Source: Owenia fusiformis
Lineage: Eukaryota; Annelida; Polychaeta; Sabellida; Oweniidae
Assembly (NCBI GenBank): GCA_903813345.2
Contig: CAIIXF020000005.1
Coordinates: forward strand, 31,747,375 to 31,811,374
Direction of reading: 5' to 3'
DNA length: 64,000 bases
Part shown: piece after piece, positions 26,201 through 38,200 of the stretch
Position numbering within the stretch: the stretch's first letter is position 1
Layout: the number at the start of each line of letters is the position of its first letter
Notes under the pieces: model-generated
Seen by the model: the letters and a program-made list of their open reading frames with translations, nothing else
What the model was told of the DNA's origin: nothing
The model's database searches: none
Position numbers and translations under genes: made by a program

Positions 26201-29200
26201 AATTTAGCTATAATTGATCACAAAAGTCCTACTGAGGTCAAATAAAGTAAAATTTGCAAGGTCAAAGGTCAAGGTCATCAAAGTAAATCAGAAACTGTGT
26301 TTTCTAAGTTTCTAAGTTTTGGTGACTACAAATCAGTATTTTTTCATGAAAGTCAGGATATATATTCCTCTAAAGGTTCTACACATATTAGCAATTGACT
26401 ATTTATTGAAATTGTGTACCAGTTTTGAGATATTAGGACTCAAAAACTGGAAAAAGGTCAAATTTCCAAACTTTTCAAGACTAAATTTCAACTTGCTTCA
26501 AATTGACCAAACTTTTTTTTTTAAATTATCTACAAGTTGCCTGGTGTTAATATATGACCCTAGATTTGAGATTTGACCTTTGGCTGACCTTCAAATTGCC
26601 AAAAACGCATACAGGGCCTCCGTAAGATTGCTTGCAATCTTAAATCTCTAGTTATTATTAATTTAGTAATGGATTCCTCCAAACTAACCTATAATTTTGC
26701 TCATCAAAAGTTTTGTGGTCTCTCGTTTTTCAGACAACTTATTTCCCTTGCATTTTTTTGGCTTATAGTGAGGCGAAATCTTACACATAATTGGTGTCTT
26801 GTTTGTGACTCTTGGTACAAAACCATCTATGTCTGCAGTTTTGAGTGTCCTTGACATTCTTTGTTTTGGTGTTTTTAGTATGGAGTCCACTGTCGTTGCT
26901 TTATTGATTTCATTAAGTTCTTCTAAAGGCTCTGTTTTATTTCCTGGTGTAATATTTCCTTGACCTGAAGAAGAAATATATGGTTGAGAATGAGTAAATT
27001 GGTGATTTTGTAGAGAGTATCATGAACTTTTCTAAGTGTCAACATCATAAATGGTCAGTGCAATATCATGACAATCTGTTATGTCATTTTCTTCTTAATG
27101 TTGTCCTTCTTATGAGACAGATTGATAGAGATCCAAATTTTGTATCAGAAAACGAATATATAGTGAAGAATCACAAAGCATTGCAATTTCGCAATGGCGC
27201 TATCAGAATCGCAAAGCAACTTTTTAATAATTTTTAATTTCATTCACAATGACGTATGAAATTTAGCGATTGCAGTGATTAAGCTTTTGCAATCAGTCGT
27301 CTGTGACGTCAAATCAAGGTCAATAAAGACAGTGATAGTTCTAGTTGTTAGAGAACGGAGGAGCTTAAACATTGGAAGGAGTCAAAGTGATCGGAAACAC
27401 CTACTTGATATATATTCCAATTCTGAACTGATTCAAAGGTATCAACTAGATACCACGCGAGGTACCACAGTAGATACTTCTAATGATAAGTTTCAAATGC
27501 CGAAAAAGAATATATATCATCATAAATCAACACAGAAATTCATTATTTTATTTTCTATAGTCGTAATTGCAAACATTTTCCATTATTTCATAATTGTGCA
27601 GTTACCTAAAATGTCTACAAGCGTTATGTCCAGAGTGTTTTCTTTTAAAATAGCCTGGGCTAAACAATCAATAGATCACAGTGTTACGAGTATTTTAAAT
27701 AGATTAAAGTATGAAAAAAAATTGCGATGCTTTGTGAATTAGGCTTCTGAACAGCAAAAGCAGTGTCAGACCCATCCACTCACCACTTTGACAAAAAATT
27801 AACAACAACAAATAACACAAAAGTTCTTCAAATTGATTGATTTAGGTATCAAAATTAAAGAATATATTCTCAGGACTTAGTAGTCGTGCGGCGCTATCTA
27901 GGGGACTCTCTGGTGCATTCTGAGCAGAGCAGAACTTCCGACGCCAAATATGATTATGGATTCAATGAATTATACCAAGTAATGGCCTTTCTAATTATCA
28001 CATCGAACGAAGTTCGGAGGGATATAGGGAACATCTCCGTCCGTCTGTACGTCCGTCCGTCCGTCCGTCCGGGCAATAACTCAAATACCGTTGGCCCGAT
28101 TTTGTTCATATTTTGTACACATATACCCTATGGGGGTAGAAATTCTGCTCTAAAGCTGATTTTCAAAATGGCCACTCATTTAAAAATGGCAGCCATTTTA
28201 GTGCCGATTTTACAGTAATTTAGGTGCAATATGTAAAACTGTAATAGCAATATGTTTTAAATTTAAAGAAAATATATAGGTCATTAATAAAGCTAGAAAT
28301 GTAGATATTAAAGAAGCACATGGCAGCCATCTTGAAAAATGGCGGCCTTTACTCGTTATTTTACGATTTTTGCTGTAACTCGAAAAGTAGTGGGGCGATT
28401 TTGTTCATATTTGGTATGTGAATACTATAAGCATTGCACACTGTCTAATGACACTTTTGGTAGAAGGTGGTCATTTTGAAAAATGTCTGCCGTTTTAACG
28501 TATTTTACTATATCTTTTAAATTTTTAAATAAAATTTTACTATAATATAATTTTATATGTCATTTGAAGAATGTAATCCTATTTTCTTTACTTTATTGCT
28601 ATATTTACTGTTATTGAAAATTGTATATTGGATGTACGTTTGGCCCTAAAAGGGCATCAGTACTAATAAAATCCTATTATTATTATAACTCGAAAAGTAG
28701 TGGAGCGATTTTGTTCATATTTGGTATGTGAATACTATAAGCATGGCACATTGTCTAAAGACACTTTTTAACGTATTTTACTATAACCGAAAAGTAGTGG
28801 AGCGATTTTGTTCATATTTGGTATGTGAATACTATAAGCATGACACACTGTCTAAAAACACTTTTGGTAGAAGGTGGCCATTTTGAAAAATGGCCGCCAT
28901 TTTAACGAATTTTACTATAACTCGAAAAGTAGTGGAGCGATTTTGTTCATATTTGGTATGTGAATACTTTAAGCATGGCATACTGTCTAATGACACTTTT
29001 GGTAGAAGGTGGCCATTTTGAAAAATGGCTGCCATTTTTGCTATACACTTTGTTTGTAAATATGCCAGCCATGGCTGTTCGATGGGATTTGCTACGCTTT
29101 GGCGTTGCTGTTGTCTAGTGTACTCTTTTATTCCCTAACATGGATATTAAAATGTTTTCTTTAAGTAAAAAAGGAAATCACACCAACTTTTTTTAATTAT

Positions 29201-32200
29201 GAAGCATAATAATGTCATGGCCATTTTAATATAAATAATATAAAAATATATATACACTTTATTGTGAAGTAATTTTTAGGCCTGCTGGGATCCATCATAA
29301 TAAACCATGACATCTCAAATCTTCTCAGCCCTGTCATGATATAATGAGCTTGATTTGGCGATCCAGGAGAGCCCAAAATTGAAGATTTTGAGATCTTTCA
29401 TCCCAGCTCATATTTCATCTAATTGGGGTCGTAAAACTTGTGTAACTGTGCCTGTTGTAATATCTGCTGTTAAATACAATGCCTATTTTGTAATGTATTG
29501 ACATAAGGTTGATGATTACATGATAACAATCACACTTATTGACAGTTATAACTCTTCCCATCTGATGTGCTCAGATCACAGAATATCAGAATATGCCTTA
29601 TAATATCAGAGCATGTTTCAATTGAAACAGAAAGATGCTATGAGTATCAGAATGGCTGGGATCATCAACTATAAATAGGTTACCTTTCTTAATGTGAATC
29701 AATATTAATCCAACAGTTAATCCCAGTACCACGATGAATGTAAAAATGTATATGATTTTAGATTTGTACTTTTTCTGACCAACCATGTGTAAACAATTTT
29801 TGTTCAATGGCCTTCCTATGGTCGATTGTATTACCGACCCAGCCTGTAAACTCTGATTGGTAACATATGAGTAAATGCCTTCTGATGTTGTTTCTGCCTC
29901 TCGTGATAAAAATGATGTTCTGAAGTTTGGTATATCCTTTATTATTTGATATCGGGTGTGTTTTGCTTTCAGATAGCCATGTTCATCATATATTTCATTG
30001 TCTTTTTCATTTTCTGTCATTGTTTTCATCATCTTCTGTCATTGTTTATTTTAGTGCTTGTCATTGCTGCATTGTGTTCTAAAATGCTTGCAGAGCTGGA
30101 TTGAATCGAGAAACATTGTTTAAAAGATTTTGTTTTGAATTCAAAAACACTTTATTTCATACAGATTGTTAATATAAAACAAGTACAAGTTTGTGTTCAC
30201 ATCCTGTTTTCGTCAAGATTGATTAAAAATTAAACTAGACCATTGAAAAAGTTGAAGTATTTATCTGAAGTATTTACAAAAGTAGTGTGTGCCAAATTGC
30301 TTTCTAAGTGGCTTAGTTAGGCTAAACCTATGTTGTGGTAGCTTACTATGAATTGACCCATAGTCATTTTAGATTGATCTATTATCTATTCATTTTTACT
30401 TGTCTGCAGTCAAAATAGTGACACGAAAGGGCTAAACGGCTTGCACCAAGGTGCGACCGTCAAAAAGATGAGTTTGAAAAATATACATTTTTTTAAATAA
30501 TACTTGTAAGTATACAAAATAAGATGCAAATTTGATATTGATGTGTAATGATAGTCCGTTCGGGTGTGGTAATTTTATGAAAAACAATTATGGTAAAAAA
30601 TTTGATATTTATGACCTTAAAATGCGATTTCTATTAAAAAGTTACTGTTGTCAAGGATATTATTCCTATTTTATATAGTCAGTGTTTTTTAAATATACCA
30701 ATAACCATTTCATTAGTTTTTGACAAAGTAAATAATTATAGGGCTCACACAAGGATCAACTTTGTTCATAGCATTTTCATATTAAGTGATGTTTTGAAAA
30801 AATACGAAGGTAAACTCAATTTTATTTTTTATTTGTTGAAGAAAAAACAATTATATGTTTGTTTTCTTGTTTCGACTGAAAAATCTCAATTCATCGCCCT
30901 TGCTTCGCAAGCAGGAGAGTCTACACCAGTACGAAAAAGTCTTCAAAAAGTTGATCCTTGTGTGAGCCCTACAATTATTTACTTTGTCAAAAACATATAT
31001 AATGGTTATTCGGATATATAAAAAATAGGAATAGTATCATTGACTTTTGATTTTGAATAAAAAAGTATTACGAGCATATAGTGCATCACTTAGTTTATAG
31101 CTTGCAGACAGTGATCTAAGAGGCATCATCTTGTAGTAATGGGTGTGACAGTGATGAGACGGGAATTGATTTTATTAATGCAAGTTTTGACAATCCTAGT
31201 ATTGATGGTTTATCTTACGGACGTCATATTAAAAGATACCAATTTGCATTACATCAACATCAAAGAAGTTTGATTTGTTCACAGATACGTGTCAGAGTGA
31301 TACCTGTAGCAGTTGCACTAGATTGATATACAACAAGATATGTGTGAGCATATATTGCAACATTTACTTAAGAGTTATAATTTTACTAAATCTGATGGAA
31401 CATTATATAATTTAAGTCTATCTCTTTTGGTTTATTCAATTTGAATAGTACTTTTGCAATAAAGATACCTTAGTTTTGAAACATTAGCAGCAATTTCATT
31501 TCAAAAAGATCAGTTTTCAACTTCGTACTATGTTTTGTTCATAAAATGTGTATTCAACACAGGTCAAAAGTCAGGGTAATTTCAAGTTTAAAATATCAAT
31601 ATCTTGGATAGTTGGCATTTTAAGACATTTTGCCGATGGTGTGACCCTTCACAACCGATGATTATGTGACCTGAGGTAAAGATCAACTGAATGGGTGTAG
31701 GTAATTTCAAGGTCAATATCTAGCAATTTGGTGTTTTAAGGCAATTGAGAACAATTCTGACCCTTGACAACCGATTATTAGGTGACCTGTTGTCAGGGTC
31801 AAGGTCTATAGGTCAAGATCATTTCGAGGTCATCAATATCTAAATATTTGGCGTTTTGTGAATCATGAATGTGTGACCTGAGGTCAAGGTTATTTCAAGG
31901 TCAAATATCAGTATCTAAGTATTTGGTGTATTAAGGCCCTGGTATCTGCTGTGGCCCATAGCGACTCATGATAGGGTGACTTCCAAGGTCAATATCTAGC
32001 AATTTGGAGTTTAAAGGCAATTGAGAACAATTGTGACCTTTGGAGACCAATGATTAGGTGACCTGGTTTCAAGGTCATTTCAAGGTCAATATCTAAGTTG
32101 TTGGCAAATGTGGGGCTACAGTCCTATTTAATGACCAATGATAAAATGACCAGAGATCTATAAGTCAATGTTTATGGATCAAGATCATTTCAAGGTCATA

Positions 32201-35200
32201 GCTCAATATCTAATTAGTATTTGGCGTTTTGGGGATGAACGTGTTTTTGTGAAAACAATATGATTTTTCTTATGTAAAGTCCCTGTGATAAAAATGATAT
32301 CATCCAACTTCTTCACTTGAAAAGAAAAAACATCATGAATCCCCCTCAACCTTTATTTTTCAACTTATTTTTTATGATTTCATTCTGGTTTGATTACTTG
32401 ACAACTTAATGATACACTACATGATTTTACTACTATATGTACGGGTATAAGCATCAAATGTGGTGCCACCTGTTATTAATAACATTCGTAATAATGCTTG
32501 AATGTATCAAAAAATTGAAATTGAAAATATAAATATTTGAAAATATATCTGAAATATTATTGGTAAGATCCCCACCTTGTCACTTTTTGAAAAATATTAG
32601 GCTTATTTTCTAAAGTATTTTTTCTTAATTCGAATATATCAAAAGTTCTTCTACGCTAATGAATTAACAAATTCTGAAAAGGGGACGGGTATTGAAATGC
32701 GATAAAGTTAAAAACCATAAGTTCCATGTTATTTTCCATTGGAAAAACTCAAACTATCCATTGTTTTCAACATAATTGTGGTCATTGAAAATTAATATCT
32801 CCAAAACTAGACTTTAATTACAATTCTACTAATGAAAAAGTTTTAGATCACTTGTTGAATAATATTTTCATGCAATTCAAATAAAAAAGAAGAACCTCTG
32901 TTGAGTAAATAATTTCCAAAAATGTTGAGAAGGGTTCCCCATTCATAGTTTTTTAGATTGTTTGAATGATATTTTTATAATCATTGAGAATTGAATTTTC
33001 TTGAAAGATAACATATTGTGTTTTTGAGAAATGTCATATTTATATTGAGAAAGTAGTCATGGTAAAATATATGACGATCAGATATCACTTACCATACTAT
33101 ACCTGGTCCTTTGCCAATAGACTAGATGCGAGTAGAAAAAATCTTGATTTACGCCATTAAATATTCAAGATTCAGTCAAAGCGATGTTATATTTGAAATC
33201 TACATGTAAAAGTACATCTAGAAATATGGTTTCGAAAATTGTTTATCAAGTTTGAAAATTTAATTATTTTTGAAAGTGTGACTTCTAGTTCGGGTTGATT
33301 CTCCATAGAGCCCATGTTACAAAATCACAAAAAAGTGAAATATCTTTCATGTATTGGTCAGATAACATTTTCATTTACTGGACATATTTTGATTTGCATA
33401 ACTATTAGATCCATAAGGCTTATATGAAAATTGAACCACTAAAACAGATGTAATTAAAGTTAAAGGGAACTTTCTACTATATCCGCCATGCTATCTGACC
33501 CGAACGAGCCACCTGGTGGTGAAACTGGTAACTACCTACTCGCATCTGCGTTATTTAAAGTGAATTGTAAAATCATATCGGAAGAGAGGACATCCAAATA
33601 TGAGGTCATTAGTTTAATGACTGCAATCAGTAATCAACAGCCACGAGAGTTACTTTCTCTAGTAATTCTGAATTGGATCAGTATTGTATTGTATTGTATT
33701 GTATAATATGACCATTTAATTCACACTAGTGTCTTCATATGCCTGGACTAAAAGATCCCGAATCTGTTTGGGTGAAATAACCAAATGTGACCAATAATAT
33801 GAGTATATTTGAGTATTGTCTCTTCACTTTCCAGTCAAAAATGTAAGATTTAAAAATATGTTTACAAATAATTGCAGTAAAACATGCAAAATATAATGCA
33901 CATTGGTTATTGAAATGTAAAGATAGTCCATGAGGGTATGGTTATATTATTAAAAACAATAATTATGGTCATATCAGAAGAGAAGATATCCAAATATGAG
34001 GTCATTATAATGCAATCAGTAATCAACGTTTACATTGACAAAGTTTTTCACGAGAGTTACTTTCTCTAGTAGTTCTGAATTGGATCAGTAAGCGGATGTA
34101 TTTCCCAAATTCAAATAAGTGTAGTAAAACATGCAAAATAGAATGCACATTGGTTTTTGTAATGTAAAGATAGTTGATTAGGGTATGGTTATATTATTAA
34201 AAACAATAATTATGGTACAAATTGGGTATTTCTAACCATATAATGCTTTTTATTCCAAGTTCAAAGACATTCTTCCTATTTTACCTCTGAAATGATTTTC
34301 ATACCACCGAATAACCATTATATCAGTTTCTGGCAAAGTAAATAAGTGTAGGGCTAACACAAGGATCAACGTTTTTTTAAGACTGTTTATGTACTTGTAT
34401 ATCCCCTGCCGTTCTAAGAGGAAGAGCAATGAATTGCGATTTTCAGACAAAACAATGAAATCAACACAATCTGTTTATTTTGTTAAACATTTAACAAATA
34501 AAATTGTGTTTAACCTTATATTTTTTCAAAACATCACTAAATATGAAAATATTGCAAATAAAGTTGATCCTTGTGTGAGCCCTATATTTATTTACTTTGC
34601 CAAAAATGAATATAATGGTAATCAAAATATTTTGAAAACATTGAATAGGTGAAATAGGAATATTATCATTAACAACCATGACTTTTGAATAAATATGGTA
34701 TTTTGATGTCAGAAATATATAATTCTTCACAATTATTGTTTTTTATAAAAATGGCCACACGCAAATGGACTATCATACTTATCAATATCAAATTTGCCTC
34801 CTTTATTGTATACCCATTGCTATTATTTGAAAAAAATATTTTTTTATCAAACTCATCTTTTTGATGGTTGCACCTTGGTGCAAGCCGTTTAGCCCTTTCG
34901 TGTCACCTTTTTGAGTGCAGACAAGTAAAAATGAATAGTTGATGGACCAATCTATAATGATAATAGGTCACTTCATAGTAAGCTACCACAACATAGGTTT
35001 TTGTGATTTTCTGGGGTTTTGGCACACACTAAAGATAGTTCTGCACATGCATCAATCACTCTTGAAATGATACTGTAAGTAACAGGGTTTACCTTTAATT
35101 TGTTTATTTCCAAGACAGTGGGGTAGGCAAGTTGAAAAATCTATCTACCCCATCTAAGTCCCTACCCTGAAATTGGGTAGGCTGATTGAAAAAAAGCTGC

Positions 35201-38200
35201 CTACCCGGTCAAAGATCAGCCTACCTCAATAAAAAATATGAAAATCTCCTCGGTCGGTTGGTCGGTCGGTTCGGTCTGTCGGTACCATATGCCATTGTAT
35301 TTCTAAATTACTCAAATTCAGATTCCGTTGTCATTGACAATATCGAAGACGCTATATTGTGGCAATTCACGACCCGATTTGATCGAAAATGGGATTTCAT
35401 ATGATAAATTATCACAAGAGCTTAATACATGCACAGAATTAACGACGATAAAATCACATGAAATGAGGACCAAGTGATTAACCAGTTGAAGCGACCGTTA
35501 TGTCCACCCTTTGTGACAACGGTATCTGACTTTACCATTGTCAGGCTATTTCGGTGTGATTGTGGATACTGGCAAGTGCGAATTTCAAAATGGCATAAAA
35601 TCTTAACTGGAAGTCGGATTGAAATTTGATTGGCAGATTCGGATTCCTGAGAAAATTCTACCTTTAATTCATAACTCATAAATTTGGAGAACTTTTTATT
35701 TTGACCTACTTTTCGCAGGGCTGTCAACTTGGGACCACCTAATATGAGTGACTTACAAATGTTGGACACCTAAGTCCAAATCTGAACACTTTTGTCCAAA
35801 TTTTGAACACCTTTGGCCAACTTTTAAACACCTTTGGGGGGGGTAGGTACGAAAATTTCCAATTAACATGCGTGACATATACGGGATTCGCGTGACAAAT
35901 CCGAACAAATTGCGTTCGGTTTTTTCCGACGTTCGTATTTTTACCGTATCGTAAACATATTTTGAAAAATTTTCTACAGAAATATTTTTGCTTGACAATT
36001 ACCAGGTAAAATGCGTATTTGCGTGACATTTACTGTCACGCAAAAAAAACTGGCGTGACTTCAAATTCTTCAGCAAATGCGTGACAAATACGCAAATTGC
36101 GGGACAGTTGACAGGCCTGTTTTCGGGCGCCATATCTCAAAAGTGGGTCAAAATACTTTCTGACAGCAAAGGGCTACAGAATTAGCACACTCTTAACTAC
36201 CTGTATACAAAACTTCTGAAGCAAATCATTAAAGTGTAGTGTCAGGCTATCAGTATATGTTAAGCTGTACTCAGTCCATATCTCGTATTTTACACTTTTG
36301 TCCCATTGTTTGAGATTTCAAAACACCATAACATCCGAACTGGAAGTTGGATCAAAATTTGGTTAGCAGATTCAGATTCCTGAGAAAATTCTACACTTAG
36401 TTCTTAACCAACAAGCTAAATTTGGAGAAATTTTTGTTTTGACCTACTTTCCAGATGCAATATCTCATAATAGGTAAGAGTAATCAAAAAACGAATGACA
36501 CCTAGTTGAATTGTCTTTTTATTGGCTACAATTTAAAAAAATTTGGGAAAAAATATTGAAAAATGACAAAGATAATCAACAACTCCCACTTTACCTAATA
36601 AAGGTACGATATTGTCGTCAGCTTGACGGGCGGCGGGCGGGTGGCGGGCAGGCGGCGTCTCACTTTTCAGCTTGTCTACAGGTTTCCAGCCAAACCATTT
36701 GACAGATTCATCTGAAATTTTCAGGAATGTTTCTACTTATCAAAGTTAAGAACTGATTAGTTTTTGGGCATTCTGGGTAAATTTTAAGGTGGCCATTTTG
36801 GATTTTCTGTCCTAAAATCTTCACTTTCAAGACTTGTCTACAGGTTTCCAGCCAAACTATTTGACGGATTCATCTGAAATTTTCAGGAATGTTTCTACGT
36901 ATCAAAGTTAAGAACTGATTAGTTTTTGGGCATTCTGGGTAAATTTTAAGGTGGCCATTTTGGATTTTCCGTCCTAAAATCTTCACTTTCAAGACTTGTC
37001 TACAGGTTTCCAGCCAAACCATTTGACGGATTCATTTGAAATTTTCAGGGATGTTTCTACGTATCAAAGTTAAGAACTGATTAGTTTTTGGGCATTCTGG
37101 GTAAAATTTAAGGTGGCCATTTTGGATTTTCCGTCCTAAAATCTTCACTTTCAAGACTTGTCTACAGGTTTCCAGCTAAACCATTTGATGGATTCATCTG
37201 AAATTTACAGGGATGTCCCTACATATCAAAGTTAAGAACTGATTAGTTTTTTGGCATTCTGGGTAAAATTTAAGGTGGCCATTTTGGATTTTCCGTCCTA
37301 AATTCTTCACTGTCACACTGCTGTGTTTTAGGTACGAACAGTTCACGTCTGTGCCTTGTTCTATTTTGACTTACTTTCCGGACACCATATCTCAAATACA
37401 GGTCAAAATGCTTTCTGACAGCAAAATATATCGCTTACTTTTTGCTATTAGTATACCAAAGGTCCAGGTGCAGTATGGGAAGTGATTTTAGGCAGTCATA
37501 TCTTTCACCATGAGTACTTTCTGGCCATAATCACAATGGTTTTTATGAAACAATATGTTTTCTTTCAAGTGAAGTCCCCATGATAGTAAAATATACATCC
37601 AACTCTCTGAAAAATTATTGATTAGGGCCCCACCTTGGCACTTTTTAAAGAAAGTTAGGCTTATTTTGTAAAAAGAGGATCGTTTTTCTCAATTTAAACA
37701 TATCGAAAGTTTCTTCTACACTATATTAATTTCTGAAAAGGGGATGTGTATTGAAATGTGTTAAAGTTAAAAACCACATATCCCATGTTATTTTCCCATA
37801 GGGAAAACTTGTGTTATCCATTGTTTTCAGCATCATTTTGGTCATTGAAAATTGATAAATTCACTAAAATTGATATTGATACCATTTTATTTTTGAAGAT
37901 GTTTTAGACCCCTTGTTGAATAATCTTTTCATGCAATAAAAATCAGAAAAGGAGATCCTCTTTTGAGTAAATAGGTTCAATATTTTGAAAAAAATGTTGG
38001 CATGGGGTCAAATCGAATTTTTCAATTGATATTTTTATCATCATGGGTACTTCACTTGAAAGAAAACATATTGTTTTAATAAAAACCACTGTATTTATGC
38101 CCAGAGAGTACTCATTTTCAAAAAAATCTTTTTTCCCATTGACTTAACATGGGGCACCAAATTTAGCGATTTTTGAGCTTTCAGAACGCCATAACATAAC

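Larger units (their letters stand above)
22650..26651 (+). mobile_element. Helitron-like non-autonomous repeat, copy B (4.0 kb), head-to-tail with copy A
   Basis: It starts 1 bp after the CTAG of copy A with the same 5' block (TTATTCTTCTCTGCAC, here 22658). It ends with the same hairpin AAGATTGCTTGCAATCTT (26624-26641) and CTAG (26648-26651) followed by TT. Body repeats (CAAAGGTCAAGGTCATCAAA, TTTTGAGATATTAGAACTC) are shared with copy A. A unique satellite at 23.8-24.6 kb interrupts it. Confidence 0.6.
30288..35030. mobile_element. 4.7-kb palindromic segment with arms of about 750 bp
   Basis: The left arm (about 30288-31050) and right arm (about 34200-35030) are inverted copies, shown by CCTATGTTGTGGTAGCTTAC against GTAAGCTACCACAACATAGG and GACACGAAAGGGCTAAACGG against CCGTTTAGCCCTTTCGTGTC. 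Each arm also holds its own smaller palindrome (30645-31050, 34250-34690) built on AGGGCTCACACAAGGATCAAC. The interior has AGGTCA repeats, two MITEs and a 33.6-34.2 kb tandem duplication. Confidence 0.65.

Noticed and set aside
18196-26724. 22-bp inverted match on either side of the Helitron-like pair as terminal repeats of one giant element
   Set aside because: The match does not extend beyond the 22 bp and lies outside the CTAG end, so it is too short to define element ends.
28036-28068. CCGT run as a CRISPR array or regulatory array
   Set aside because: It is a simple 4-bp microsatellite within a repeat element, with no spacers.
28832-29035. Repetitive 67-codon protein on the - strand
   Set aside because: A translation of the tandem AAAATGGC/CTCGAAAAGTAG repeat.
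35739-36029. 96-codon protein on the - strand
   Set aside because: It lies inside the 404-bp hAT-like MITE and has a repetitive Lys-Val-Phe pattern from simple repeats.
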